DNA of 64,000 nucleotides from Amycolatopsis lurida (GCF_900105055.1 NZ_FNTA01000004.1:6417501-6481500); one strand, 5' to 3'; positions 44,807 to 54,239 are shown, counted from the first letter of the stretch. The notes: a model not told the origin generated them from the sequence alone. Translations and numbers: made by a program.

Positions 44807-45277
44807 ATGGACCTTCGTGTGCTGGCCTACGACCACCCCGACGCGGTGAAGCTGCTGGCCGAAGCGCAGCTCGAACTGGCCGCCCGGTACGGCAGCGAAG
44901 ACGAGACGCCGATGGACGCGGCGCAGTTCGCCCCGCCGAGGGGGCTGTTCATGGCCGCCTACCTCGACGACGCCCCGGTCGCGTGCGGTGCCTGGCGGGC
45001 GCACGACGGGCCGGACCCCTTGCTGCCCGGCGACGCCGAGATCAAGCGCATGTTCGTGATGGCTTCGGCGCGGGGCCGAGGATTCGCGCGGGCGATCCTC
45101 GCCGACCTGGAGCGGACGGCCGCCGAGGCCGGGCGGCTGCGTATGGTGCTGGAGACCGGGGACAAGCAGCCGGAAGCCATCGCGCTGTACCTGTCGGCGG
45201 GGTACCGGGAAATCCCGGGTTTCGGGTACTACAAGGACGAACCGGAGAGCATCTGCTTCGGCAAGCCGCTGGTCTAG
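44807..45277 (+). CDS. GNAT-family N-acetyltransferase (156 aa)
   Basis: The ATG at 44807 is chosen because a promoter lies just upstream; ATG 44777 would sit between the promoter elements. The product has the acetyl-CoA loop MFVMASARGRGFARAIL and the strand LRMVLETGDKQPEAIALY, as in small GNATs. The C-terminal FGYYKDEPESICFGKPL is typical of a widespread actinobacterial subgroup. It precedes the gamma-carbonic anhydrase gene by eight bases. Confidence 0.87.
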   Translation: MDLRVLAYDHPDAVKLLAEAQLELAARYGSEDETPMDAAQFAPPRGLFMAAYLDDAPVACGAWRAHDGPDPLLPGDAEIKRMFVMASARGRGFARAILADLERTAAEAGRLRMVLETGDKQPEAIALYLSAGYREIPGFGYYKDEPESICFGKPLV

Positions 45278-45285
45278 GAGAACGC

Positions 45286-45816
45286 ATGCCGATCTACGCG
45301 CTGGGCGACCTCGAACCGTCGATCCATCCGGACGCCTACGTCCACCCCGACGCGACGGTGGTCGGTGATGTCCGGATCGCGGCGTTCGCGTCGGTGTGGC
45401 CGCAGACCGTGCTGCGCGGCGACCACGGCCACATCGAGATCGGCGAGCGGTCCAACGTCCAGGACGGCTGCGTGCTGCACTGCACCCGCAAGGAGCCGAC
45501 GATCATCGGGAAGTCCTCCGCCGTCGGGCATTCGGTGCACATCGAAGGCGCGCGGATCGGCGATGGCTGCCTGATCGCGTCGGGATCGGTGGTGCTGAAC
45601 GGAACCGTCGTCGAGGACGGCGGCATGGTCGGCGCGGGCGCGGTCCTCTCCTATGGGTCCTATGTGGACAGTGGGCGGATCGCGCTCGGTGTCCCGGCCA
45701 AGACGCGGCCGAACACTTCGTTCGGGCCGGACAAGATCAAGCTCGTCGTCGACGGTTACGTCGAGCGTGCCGCGAGGTTCCGGGTCGAACTCCGGCGACT
45801 CGACGGACGTGAGTAA
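45286..45816 (+). CDS. Gamma-carbonic anhydrase family protein
   Basis: The 176-residue left-handed beta-helix protein has hexapeptide repeats and the metal-binding His set: one in LHCTRKEP and two in VGHSVHIEG. It either hydrates CO2 or belongs to the inactive YrdA/PaaY-type group. The ATG at 45286 follows AGGAGAACGC. It sits between a GNAT gene and ung and is probably co-transcribed with both. Confidence 0.9.
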   Translation: MPIYALGDLEPSIHPDAYVHPDATVVGDVRIAAFASVWPQTVLRGDHGHIEIGERSNVQDGCVLHCTRKEPTIIGKSSAVGHSVHIEGARIGDGCLIASGSVVLNGTVVEDGGMVGAGAVLSYGSYVDSGRIALGVPAKTRPNTSFGPDKIKLVVDGYVERAARFRVELRRLDGRE

Positions 45817-45827
45817 GCTCGCACGCC

Positions 45828-46505
45828 GTGACCGCACGACCGCTGCAGGACATCGTCGAAGCAGGCTGGGCGCAGGCCCTCGAACCGGTGGCGCCGCAGG
45901 TCGCCGCGATGGGGGAATTCCTCCGCGCGGAGATCGCCGCGGGCCGGACCTATCTCCCGGCGGGTGAACACGTGCTGCGGGCGTTCCAGCAGCCGTTCCA
46001 CGACGTGCGGGTGCTGATCGTCGGCCAGGACCCGTACCCGACGCCCGGGCACGCCGTCGGGCTGAGCTTTTCGGTGGCGCCGGACGTCCGGCCGATCCCG
46101 AAGAGCCTGATCAACATCTACAAGGAGTACTGCGAGGACCTCGGGCACCCGCTGCCGTCGAACGGCGACCTCACGCCGTGGGCCGACCAGGGTGTCCTGC
46201 TGCTCAACAGGTCGCTGACGGTGCAGCCCGGCAAGTCGAACTCGCACCAGGGCAAGGGCTGGGAAGCGGTCACCGAGCAGGCCATCAAGGCCCTCGCCGC
46301 CCGGGACGAGCCGATGGTGGCGATCCTGTGGGGCCGCAACGCTCGGAACCTGAAGCCGATGCTGGGGAAGGTGCCGTGCATCGAGTCGGCGCACCCGAGC
46401 CCGCTTTCGGCGCACGCCGGCTTCTTCGGCTCCCGGCCCTTCAGCCGGGCGAACCAGCTGCTGGAGCAGCAGGGTGCCGGCCCCGTGGACTGGAAGCTCC
46501 CCTGA
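45828..46505 (+). CDS. ung: Uracil-DNA glycosylase
   Basis: The 225-residue family 1 enzyme removes uracil from DNA. The water-activating motif is [18 protein letters not shown] and the minor-groove loop is [23 protein letters not shown] is also conserved. Start is GTG at 45828, 11 bases after the previous stop. Length is normal. Confidence 0.97.
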   Translation: MTARPLQDIVEAGWAQALEPVAPQVAAMGEFLRAEIAAGRTYLPAGEHVLRAFQQPFHDVRVLIVGQDPYPTPGHAVGLSFSVAPDVRPIPKSLINIYKEYCEDLGHPLPSNGDLTPWADQGVLLLNRSLTVQPGKSNSHQGKGWEAVTEQAIKALAARDEPMVAILWGRNARNLKPMLGKVPCIESAHPSPLSAHAGFFGSRPFSRANQLLEQQGAGPVDWKLP

Positions 46506-46597
46506 GGATTCGCCGCAATTAGTCACCTACTTGCGGCGTTTCCAGTGACCGAAGTGGCCGGTGTGGCTCCTGAGGTGGCCTCGCAATCCGGCCCTCA

Positions 46598-46652
46598 GTA
46601 CGTGAAGGCCCCCTTCACTGCGCTAGACGCAGTGAAGGGGGCCTTCACGTAC
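46598..46652. repeat. Long intergenic palindrome, family A copy 3
   Basis: Perfect 25-base arms (46598-46622 and 46628-46652) contain GTGAAGGCCCCCTTCACTGC and enclose the loop CTAGA. It matches the copy at 21818-21864 nearly base for base. It stands 92 bases past ung, before the rpmB terminator. Confidence 0.93.
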
Positions 46653-46693
46653 TTGCGCCTGGGGGCGCGAGGCTCACGCGGCGACCCGGGCCA

Positions 46694-46730
46694 TAAAAAA
46701 TGGCGGGTGCTCCGAAGAGCACCCGCCATT
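46694..46730 (-). terminator. Intrinsic terminator of rpmB
   Basis: Perfect 14-base arms (46699-46712 and 46717-46730, AATGGCGGGTGCTC) have a four-base loop. Reading leftward the stem is followed by six T residues (46695-46700 as A on the plus strand). This is a textbook Rho-independent terminator 15 bases past the rpmB stop. Confidence 0.93.
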
Positions 46731-46745
46731 CCCCAAAAACCCGGC

Positions 46746-46937
46746 TCAGCCGCGAACGACCTTGCCCGCCTTGATGCACGAGGTGCAGGCGTTCAGGCGC
46801 TTGCGCTGGGACAGACCGATCTTGGCGTGAACGGTCTGGATGTTCGGGTTCCACCGGCGGTTGGTACGCCGGTGGGAGTGCGAGACCGACTTGCCAAAGC
46901 CCGGTCCCTTGCCACAGACGTCGCACACGGCAGCCAC
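46746..46937 (-). CDS. rpmB: 50S ribosomal protein L28 (zinc-type)
   Basis: The product has 63 residues from a GTG ending at 46937, with GAGGAG upstream. The family pattern is clear ([27 protein letters not shown]). Two Cys pairs, CDVC and CTSC, mark the zinc-binding form; zinc-free paralogues in actinobacteria are made under zinc limitation. It has its own strong terminator. Confidence 0.96.
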   Translation of the reverse strand: MAAVCDVCGKGPGFGKSVSHSHRRTNRRWNPNIQTVHAKIGLSQRKRLNACTSCIKAGKVVRG

Positions 46938-47070
46938 GTCGAACTCCTCTGGATCTGGGACAAAGAATGACGCGCCCAGCATGCTGGGCAACTCGACCAT
47001 AGTAACCAGTGGCTCAGAGCCCTCCGGCACCGGGTCGATACCCTCGCTGGAACAGCTAGGAGGTTACGGG

Positions 47071-48657
47071 GTGCGGGTGCTGGACGTGGCGGCGGTGTCG
47101 GCCTGGTCGGCGGCCTGTGTGCACAGCTTGGCGGTGCTCCGGCCGGCGATCGACGGCATCAACGTCTACCCGGTCGCCGACTCCGACACCGGCTCCAACC
47201 TGCTGTTCACCATGACCGCGGCCCGCGACGCGCTGGCGGAGGCCGAGCCCGCGACGGCCGCCGAGGCGCTGTCGGTGTTCGCCAGGGGAGCGGTCGCGGC
47301 GGCCAAGGGCAACTCGGGCGTGATCATGTCGCAGGTCGTGCGCGGGATCGCCGAGTCGGCGGCCGCCAGGGAAATCGACGGGCCCGGGCTCGCGGAGGCG
47401 CTCGGGTGCGCCGACAGGGCCGCCACGGGTGCGGTGAGCCGTCCGGTGGCGGGGACCATCCTGACCGTCCTCCACACCGTCGCCGCCGCTGTCCGTGACG
47501 CGACAGGGTCACTCGAAGAGGTGGCCGCCGCGGCGGCGAGCGTCGCCGCCGAAGCACTCGAAGAGACCCCGAAGCAGCTGCCGGTTCTGGCGATGGCCGG
47601 GGTGGTCGACGCGGGTGCCCGCGGTCTGGTCGCGGTCCTCGACGCTCTTTCCGGCGTGGTCTCCGGCGGTCTCACCGAGCCGGAACACCCGCTCGAGGCA
47701 CATCATCACCAGCACACGGTCGACTCGCCGACGGCCTGGGAGGTCATGTACCTGCTCGACGGCGTCGACGAGACCAGCCTTCCCGGGCTGCGCAAGACCC
47801 TCAGCGGCCTCGGTGACAGCGTCACGGTCGCGGGCGACGGCGCTGGCGCGTATGCCGTCCACGTCCATTGCGCGGACATCGGCGCGGCGCTGGAGGCCGG
47901 GATCGAGCTCGGCCGCCCGCGCCGGGTCCGGATCGAGCCGCTGATCACGCCCACTCCGGTCGAGGTCGGTGGCGGGATCGACCGTTCGGTGGTCGCGGTG
48001 GTCCACGGTGGGCCGCTGGCCGAACTCCTCCGCGCGGAGGGGGTCGCGGTCCTGTCGGTCCCGCACGGGGTCCAGCCGACGGTCGAGGAGATGCTGGGCC
48101 TGATCAACGAGGCCGCCGGGCATCACGTCACCGTCCTTCCCGGCGGCCATGAGCTCACCGCGGCGGCCGACGCGGCCGCGGGGCACGCGATGGCCGCGGA
48201 CCGCGACGTCGTCGTCATCCCGTGCGTTTCCCCCGTCCAGGTGCTCGCCGCGCTGGCCGTCCACGACCAGGACCGCCGCACCAACGACGACGTGGTCGCG
48301 ATGGCCGAAGCGGCCGCCGCCACGAGGCGTGGCGAACTGAGGATCGCGCAGGAGGAGTCGCTAACCTGGGTGGGCCGGGCGCAGGCCGGTGACGTCGTCG
48401 GCCTCGTCGACGGCGAGGTCGTGCTGATCGAGCCCGCGCCCGCCTCGGAGACGAGCCTGGTCGCGGCGGCGGTCGGCGTGCTGAACCGGATGCTGGCCCT
48501 CGGCGGCGAGCTGGTCACCGTGCTGACCGGGCTGGACGCGCCGGTCCGGTTGCCCGGTGAGCTGGCCGATCAGCTGCGCCTGGAGCATCCCGAGGTCGAA
48601 GTGACGAGTTACGCGGGCGGTCAGACCGACGCCGTGCTGCTGATGGGGGTGGAGTGA
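47071..48657 (+). CDS. DAK2-domain kinase-like protein (FakA/YloV type)
   Basis: The product has 528 residues from a GTG at 47071, with AGGAGG seven bases upstream. The N-terminal 200 residues form a DAK2 nucleotide-binding domain (YPVADSDTGSNLLFT, GNSGVIMSQ, AGVVDAGARGL). The middle and C-terminus match the YloV/FakA companion domains. FakA-type proteins phosphorylate fatty acids carried by FakB. It sits between rpmB and recG as in many actinobacteria and Firmicutes, but its substrate here is unproven. Confidence 0.9.
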   Translation: MRVLDVAAVSAWSAACVHSLAVLRPAIDGINVYPVADSDTGSNLLFTMTAARDALAEAEPATAAEALSVFARGAVAAAKGNSGVIMSQVVRGIAESAAAREIDGPGLAEALGCADRAATGAVSRPVAGTILTVLHTVAAAVRDATGSLEEVAAAAASVAAEALEETPKQLPVLAMAGVVDAGARGLVAVLDALSGVVSGGLTEPEHPLEAHHHQHTVDSPTAWEVMYLLDGVDETSLPGLRKTLSGLGDSVTVAGDGAGAYAVHVHCADIGAALEAGIELGRPRRVRIEPLITPTPVEVGGGIDRSVVAVVHGGPLAELLRAEGVAVLSVPHGVQPTVEEMLGLINEAAGHHVTVLPGGHELTAAADAAAGHAMAADRDVVVIPCVSPVQVLAALAVHDQDRRTNDDVVAMAEAAAATRRGELRIAQEESLTWVGRAQAGDVVGLVDGEVVLIEPAPASETSLVAAAVGVLNRMLALGGELVTVLTGLDAPVRLPGELADQLRLEHPEVEVTSYAGGQTDAVLLMGVE

Positions 48658-48661
48658 CCGC

Positions 48662-50815
48662 ATGACCAACCTGCGCGCGGACCTCAAGCTGGTCGTCGGC
48701 GCGGCGACGGCGAAGGCGCTCGCCAAGGGCCTCAAGATCGAGACGGTCAGCGACCTCCTGCGGCACTACCCGCGCCGGTACGCCGAACGCGGGCAGCTCA
48801 CCGACATCGCCGGGCTCGAACTCGGCGAGCACGCCACCGTGATGGCGCGCATCGAGCGCGTCAACAAGCGCCGGATGAAGGCGCGCAGCGGCACCCTGCT
48901 CGAAATGGTGATCACCGACGGCAAACGCCGCCTGCAGTGCACCTTCTTCAACCAGGCCTGGCGCGAGAAGGAACTCGTGCCCGGCAAGAACGGCCTCTTC
49001 GCGGGCAAGGTCACCGCCTTCCGCGACGTCCTGCAGCTGGCGAACCCCGAGTACGAACTGTTCGACGCCGAGCGCCAGGCCGAGGCTATGGACGACTTCC
49101 TCGCCGAGATCATCCCGGTGTACCCGGCGGCGCAAGGGATCCCGACCTGGGTGATCGCCAAGGCCGTGCGGCAGGTGCTGGACGTGCTGGAGGTCGACGA
49201 GGACCCGATGCCGATCGAGCTGCTCGCCCGGTACGGCCTGCCCAGCCTGGAAAGCGCGCTGCGCGGCATCCACCGCCCGTCGAGCTGGCAGGCGCTGAAC
49301 TCCGCGCGGGACAGGCTCAAATGGGACGAAGCGATGGCCGTGCAGCTGATCTTCGCGCAGCGACGGCATTCCCTGGTCTCGCGGCCCGCGAAAGCCTGTC
49401 CGCACATCGAGGGCGGCATCCTCGACGCCTTCGACAAACGGCTCCCGTTCGCGCTGACGGCGGGCCAGCAGGAGATCGGCGAGGAGATCGCCGGGGATCT
49501 GTCCACCGAGCATCCGATGAACCGCTTGCTGCAGGGCGAGGTCGGTTCCGGAAAGACCGTGGTCGCGTTGCGCGCCATGCTGCAGGTCGTCGATTCCGGG
49601 CGGCAGGCGGCGATGCTCGCGCCGACGGAGGTCCTCGCCGCGCAGCACGCCCGGTCGCTGCGCGAGATGCTCGGCGACCTCGGGCAGGCGGGCGAGCTCG
49701 GCGGCGCGGAGAACGCGACGCGCGTGACCCTGCTGACCGGGTCGATGGGCGCCAAGGAACGCAAGAAGGCGTTGCTGGAGACGGTCAGCGGCGAGGCCGG
49801 GATCGTCGTCGGCACGCACGCGCTCATCCAGGACACGGTGTCGTTCGCGGATCTCGGCTTGGTCGTGGTCGACGAACAGCACCGCTTCGGGGTGGAGCAG
49901 CGGGACGCGCTGCGTTCCCGCGGCTCCGACGAGACCAGCCCGCACGTGCTCGTCATGACGGCGACGCCCATCCCGCGCACGGTCGCGATGACCGTCTACG
50001 GCGACCTGGAGATCTCCGCGCTGCGCGAGATGCCGGTCGGCCGGTCGCCGATCAAGACGTCGGTGGTGCCGGTCGCGGAGCGGCCCGCCTGGCTGGACAG
50101 GGCGTGGCAGCGGGTCCGCGAGGAATGCGGCAAGGGCCACCAGGCGTACATCGTCTGCCCGCGTATCGGCGACGAACCGGCCTCGGACAAGGGTGACAAG
50201 CGGCCCGCGCTCGCGGTCCTCGACGTGGCGCCCGAGCTGGCCAAGGGACCGTTGAAGGGGCTGAAGATCGGCGTCCTGCACGGCCGGATGCCCGCCGACG
50301 ACAAGGACGCCGTGATGCAGGCGTTCTCCAGGGGCGATGTGGACGTGCTCGTCGCCACCACCGTCATCGAGGTCGGCGTGAACGTGCCGAACGCGACCGC
50401 GATGGTGATCATGGACGCCGACCGGTTCGGCATCAGCCAGCTGCACCAGCTGCGCGGGCGGGTCGGCCGGGGCAGCGTGCCGGGGCTTTGCCTGCTGGTC
50501 ACCGAAACCCTCGACGGGACGACCACCCGCGAGCGGCTGGCCGCCGTCGAGTCCACGACGGACGGTTTCGAACTGTCCAGAATGGACCTGGAGCTGCGCC
50601 GCGAGGGCGACATCCTCGGCGCCGCGCAGTCGGGGAAGAAGTCCACCTTGAAACTGCTGTCGCTGCTGCGCGACGAGGACGTCATCGCCGAGGCGAGGGC
50701 CCGCGCGTTGGAAATCGTCGAAAAGGACCCGGCCTTGGGTAATTACTTGGGGCTGGCGCACATGATCGCCGACGTCGTCGACGAAGATCGCGTGGAGTAC
50801 CTGGAAAAAAGCTGA
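48662..50815 (+). CDS. recG: ATP-dependent DNA helicase RecG
   Basis: The 717-residue helicase remodels stalled forks and Holliday junctions. An N-terminal wedge/OB domain (about 50-150) precedes SF2 motifs: Walker A EVGSGKTV, LAPTEVLA, VVDEQHRFG, MTATPIPRT and QLRGRVGRG. It starts four bases after the DAK2 gene stop. All motifs are intact. Confidence 0.97.
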   Translation: MTNLRADLKLVVGAATAKALAKGLKIETVSDLLRHYPRRYAERGQLTDIAGLELGEHATVMARIERVNKRRMKARSGTLLEMVITDGKRRLQCTFFNQAWREKELVPGKNGLFAGKVTAFRDVLQLANPEYELFDAERQAEAMDDFLAEIIPVYPAAQGIPTWVIAKAVRQVLDVLEVDEDPMPIELLARYGLPSLESALRGIHRPSSWQALNSARDRLKWDEAMAVQLIFAQRRHSLVSRPAKACPHIEGGILDAFDKRLPFALTAGQQEIGEEIAGDLSTEHPMNRLLQGEVGSGKTVVALRAMLQVVDSGRQAAMLAPTEVLAAQHARSLREMLGDLGQAGELGGAENATRVTLLTGSMGAKERKKALLETVSGEAGIVVGTHALIQDTVSFADLGLVVVDEQHRFGVEQRDALRSRGSDETSPHVLVMTATPIPRTVAMTVYGDLEISALREMPVGRSPIKTSVVPVAERPAWLDRAWQRVREECGKGHQAYIVCPRIGDEPASDKGDKRPALAVLDVAPELAKGPLKGLKIGVLHGRMPADDKDAVMQAFSRGDVDVLVATTVIEVGVNVPNATAMVIMDADRFGISQLHQLRGRVGRGSVPGLCLLVTETLDGTTTRERLAAVESTTDGFELSRMDLELRREGDILGAAQSGKKSTLKLLSLLRDEDVIAEARARALEIVEKDPALGNYLGLAHMIADVVDEDRVEYLEKS

Positions 50816-50898
50816 CGTGAACATCTCTGCCCGTTCGGACCTTGCCGCCGCGCGGGCCGCGGGGTTTCCTCGTTCCGTACGGGCGAGGGAGGCCGGGG

Positions 50899-51279
50899 AT
50901 GACGTCAGCGGTTCGTGTCCAGCTCGGTGAGGACGGGGCCGACGCCGAGCGCGTCGACCAGCTCACCGGGTACCTCCGAAGCGAACTGATCGATCGCGGG
51001 GTCGCCGAGGTCAAGGCGCTGCCCGCCGGTCCGGCGCCACCCGGTTCGCGGGGGTTCGACGTCGCGACGGTGGGCGGACTGCTGGTCACGCTCGGCCAGT
51101 CCGCCGAGGGACTGCGTTCGGTCGTCGCGGCCGTGCGGGAATGGCTTTCGCGCGGCGGACGGGTGAAGCGCACGGTGCGGCTGGAGATCGACGGCGACGT
51201 GCTGGAGCTGTCCGAAGCGACGCTCACCGATCAGGACAAGCTCGTCGATCTCTTCGTGAGCAGGCATTCGGCGTCATGA
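50899..51279 (+). CDS. EACC1-like effector-associated small protein
   Basis: The 126-residue protein has beta strands, the motif GLLVTLGQSAEGLRSVVAAVREWLSRG, then KRTVRLEIDGDVLELSEAT and a final helix. This fits the effector-associated constant component family EACC1, a small partner found beside caspase and other effectors in actinobacterial conflict systems. GAGGGAGG lies before the ATG. Its stop overlaps the caspase start by four bases (ATGA). Confidence 0.72.
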   Translation: MTSAVRVQLGEDGADAERVDQLTGYLRSELIDRGVAEVKALPAGPAPPGSRGFDVATVGGLLVTLGQSAEGLRSVVAAVREWLSRGGRVKRTVRLEIDGDVLELSEATLTDQDKLVDLFVSRHSAS

Positions 51280-53336
51280 GCGGCGAGCGGCGTGCCTTGA
51301 TCATCGCCAACGGGGAGTACGACAACCCCGGGTTGAGCGCGCTGCGGTCCCCGGCCGCGGACGCGGAGGCGCTCGCCGAGGTCCTCGCCGATCGCACCAT
51401 CAGCGAATTCGACGTCCAGGTGGTGCGCGACGAGACCGCGCACGTGATCGCCGGCCGGGTCGAGGACCTGTTCGCCGACAGCGCGCCGGACGACGTCCTG
51501 CTGGTGCATTTCTCTTGCCACGGCCTGAAAAGCGAGTCGGGCGAGCTGTTCTTCGCCGCCCGCAACACCAGGCCGGAGCGGCTCGCGTCGACCGCCGTCC
51601 CCGCCGATTTCGTCCAGCGCTGTATGCGGATGAGCCGGTCGCGGAGCATCGTCCTCCTGCTGGATTGCTGCTACGGCGGCGCGTTCAGCCAAGGGGTCGC
51701 CGTACGTGCCACCGGTGAGGCCAACGTGCTCGACGCGTTCCCGGCCGGAGGGTTCGGCGGACGCGGCCGTGCGGTGATCACCGCGTCGAACTCCATCGAG
51801 TACGCCTTCGAAGGCGATCACCTCGCCGACGATCACGTCCGCCCGTCGGTGTTCACGTCGGCACTGGTCGACGGGCTCCGGACCGGCGACGCGGACCGCG
51901 ACGAGGACGGCTGGGTCGCGCTCGGTGAACTGTACGACTACCTGTTCGACAGCGTCCGTGAGCGGAACCCGAACCAGACGCCCAGCCGCGACATCGAGAT
52001 GCAGGGCGAGCTTTACCTGGCCAGGAGCAGGCGCCGCCGGATCAAACCGTCGCCGGTCCCGGCCGATCTGCGCGCCGCGAGCGAGGACCAGAACATGTTC
52101 ACCCGCCTCGGCGCGGTGACGGAACTCCAGCGTCGGCTGGCGAGCGACAACCTCTCCGTCGCCATCGGCGCGCACGAGGTGCTCACCACGATGGCGCAGA
52201 CCGACATCCGGCACGTCGCCGAGGCCGCCGACCTGGCGCGGCGGGACGCGCGGGTGCGGGCCGAGTCCGAGGTGGTCCGGTTCGGTGAGGTCGTCCGGGG
52301 ATCCCGGCCGGTGGCGCGCATCCGGCTGGAGGGCCCGCCGATCGCGCGGGCATGCCGGTTCGCGTCTTCACATTCCTGGCTGCGGGTGACCGAAGACGGC
52401 GACGGGGCCGAGATCGTGCTGGACCAAGCGGAGTTCGGGGCGTTCGAGGCGCGGGTGACCGTGACCGGGCCGACCGGCGAGGTGGTGGTGCGAGTCGAAG
52501 GGCAGGTCGTCCAAGAACCCGAGCCGGTGCCGGAACCGCGGCCGGTGCATACGCCCGCGCCGACCCCGGAACCCTCCAGGAACCCTGATCCACCTGTACT
52601 TCCGAAGCCTGAACCGGCACGGCCGAAGCTCGACCCTTTCGCGGTCGCCGCCGGCCTGCTCGCCTTCACGGCGGCGGTTTACCTGGTGGTCATCGCCTTC
52701 GCGCTCAGCAGCAGCGTGGAGGACTTCTTCGAGGACGGCGGCTGGACCGTCCTGCCGCTCGTCCTCTTCGCGATCGGGGCGGGGATCGCGATGTTCTCGC
52801 CGAAGACGCGCCGGATGGCGGGCCCGGGAACGCTGTGCGGGCTGACGCTGCTCTCGGCGATACCGTCCGGCCCGGTCCTTCTCGTCCTCGCCGACGGCTG
52901 CCTGGTCGCCGCGGCCGTCTGTGCGCTGGTCTCGGTGCGGCGTGACCGGAGTTTCCGGCTCGGGCTGGGGAAACCGCGGGGCGCCCTGGCCGGTGCGGCC
53001 ATCGCGTCGGCGCTCCTCGGCGCGCTCGGCCTCGTCATGGAGGCCGTCGAGATCACGGGCTACTCGTCGAGCCGGGCCGACGAAGGGGCGATCTATGTCA
53101 TGGTCTCGATCATTCTCCTCGTCGGCACGATGCTCGGCGTGCTTCTGCGGCCGGCGGCGTTCGGAATCGCGTTTCTCGGCGGCGTGGCGGGAGGCGGCAT
53201 CGTCATGGTGTGCATGCTTTTCTACGCGATGCCGAGCAGTTCGAGCGTGACCGGCGCGGGCTGGGGGATCGCGCTGTCGATGGTGCTCGCGCTCGCCGTC
53301 GTGACCGGTTTCGCCGCCCGCAAAGAGAACGGCTGA
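51276..53336 (+). CDS. Caspase-like (C14) protease with C-terminal membrane domain
   Basis: Residues about 1-255 of this 686-residue protein are a caspase-type domain: ALIIANGEYDN at the first strand, catalytic H82 in SCHGL and C132 in LLLDCCYGG. An insert DRDEDGWVALGE (207-218) is a complete EF-hand-type calcium loop. An alpha-helical part, an Ig-like beta part (about 340-405) and a Pro-rich linker follow. Residues about 445-686 contain seven or so membrane spans. Such proteins are predicted executioners of cell-suicide or antiviral responses, here held at the membrane. It is coupled to the EACC1-like gene. Confidence 0.85.
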   Translation: MSGERRALIIANGEYDNPGLSALRSPAADAEALAEVLADRTISEFDVQVVRDETAHVIAGRVEDLFADSAPDDVLLVHFSCHGLKSESGELFFAARNTRPERLASTAVPADFVQRCMRMSRSRSIVLLLDCCYGGAFSQGVAVRATGEANVLDAFPAGGFGGRGRAVITASNSIEYAFEGDHLADDHVRPSVFTSALVDGLRTGDADRDEDGWVALGELYDYLFDSVRERNPNQTPSRDIEMQGELYLARSRRRRIKPSPVPADLRAASEDQNMFTRLGAVTELQRRLASDNLSVAIGAHEVLTTMAQTDIRHVAEAADLARRDARVRAESEVVRFGEVVRGSRPVARIRLEGPPIARACRFASSHSWLRVTEDGDGAEIVLDQAEFGAFEARVTVTGPTGEVVVRVEGQVVQEPEPVPEPRPVHTPAPTPEPSRNPDPPVLPKPEPARPKLDPFAVAAGLLAFTAAVYLVVIAFALSSSVEDFFEDGGWTVLPLVLFAIGAGIAMFSPKTRRMAGPGTLCGLTLLSAIPSGPVLLVLADGCLVAAAVCALVSVRRDRSFRLGLGKPRGALAGAAIASALLGALGLVMEAVEITGYSSSRADEGAIYVMVSIILLVGTMLGVLLRPAAFGIAFLGGVAGGGIVMVCMLFYAMPSSSSVTGAGWGIALSMVLALAVVTGFAARKENG

Positions 53337-53338
53337 CG

Positions 53339-53842
53339 ATGGCCACGATCCGACCCGCGACCGTCGAGGACGCCTGGCCGATCGCCGAAGTGAACGTGCG
53401 ATCATGGCAGGCGGCGTACCAGGGCCTGCTGCCCGAGCTCTACCTACGCGATCTTTCCGTCGAGGGCCGGGCCGCCCGCTGGCAGCGGACCCTCGCCGAT
53501 CCCGCCAACCGGGGCGACATCCTGGTCCTGGTCGAAGACGGGTCGCTCCTCGGCTTCACCGCCGTCGACCGGATCCGTGGCGAACTGCGCGCGATCTACC
53601 TCGACCCGGAGCGCTGGGGCACGGGATTGGGCAGGCAGTTGCTCGACACCGCCGTCACCGCGCTGCGGGATTCGGGACACCGCCAGGCGACGCTCTGGGT
53701 GCTCGACACCAACAAGCGCGCCCGGCGTTTCTACGCGGCCGGGGGATGGGTGCCGGACGGGGCGACCAAGACCGACACCATGCCCGGCGAGGACGTCCCG
53801 CTTTCCGAAGTGCGCTACCGGATCGACCTCGTCAGCGCCTGA
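53339..53842 (+). CDS. GNAT-family N-acetyltransferase (167 aa)
   Basis: The ATG at 53339 follows the caspase stop by two bases. The sequence is a standard GNAT: RPATVEDAWPIAEVNVRSWQAAY, then LRAIYLDPERWGTGLGRQLL for acetyl-CoA and WVLDTNKRARRFYAAGGW at the end. The substrate is unknown. Its 3' end overlaps the convergent membrane-protein gene by 11 bases. Confidence 0.9.
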   Translation: MATIRPATVEDAWPIAEVNVRSWQAAYQGLLPELYLRDLSVEGRAARWQRTLADPANRGDILVLVEDGSLLGFTAVDRIRGELRAIYLDPERWGTGLGRQLLDTAVTALRDSGHRQATLWVLDTNKRARRFYAAGGWVPDGATKTDTMPGEDVPLSEVRYRIDLVSA

Positions 53843-54239
53843 ACCAGGCGCTTTCCTCGGGTTTGTTGAGGACGACGATGACGCCGATGGCGATGCCCAT
53901 CCCGATCAGCTGGGTGATCGCCCCGCCGTTGACCAGGCTGATCAGCCCCATGACCACCACCAGTCCCTCCACGCCGATGACCGTCGGCCGCACCCACGGC
54001 GAACCACGGGAAATCCTTATCGCGCAAGCGATCAACGCGACCGCGACCACGAAGCCGAGGAGTCCCAGCGCCAAGGCGAGCCCCGCCTCCTCGTTGCCGT
54101 GGTCGAGTTCGTTGATCGCGAGTGCGGTCACGAGCGCGCTCGCGAGAACGTTGAGGACCGCTTGCACCCAAAGGAAACCGCGGACGATCTTGAGCCTGCC
54201 CGGCATCTCCACGGGCCGGTTCCGGACTTCCTCGGTCAT
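53832..54239 (-). CDS. Small four-span membrane protein (135 aa)
   Basis: The ATG ending at 54239 has GAGAGGGG upstream. Hydrophobic segments lie at about 20-42, 50-75, 85-105 and 108-125 (VLNVLASALVTALAI, LALALGLLGFVVAVALIACA, VIGVEGLVVVMGLISLV, LIGMGIAIGVIVVL). No family is recognised. It points away from the 13E12 element. Confidence 0.72.
   Translation of the reverse strand: MTEEVRNRPVEMPGRLKIVRGFLWVQAVLNVLASALVTALAINELDHGNEEAGLALALGLLGFVVAVALIACAIRISRGSPWVRPTVIGVEGLVVVMGLISLVNGGAITQLIGMGIAIGVIVVLNKPEESAWFRR

Noticed and set aside
48515-50824. 769-codon open frame on the minus strand opposite recG
   Set aside because: RecG helicase motifs are complete on the plus strand; the reverse frame has no recognisable domain or ribosome site.
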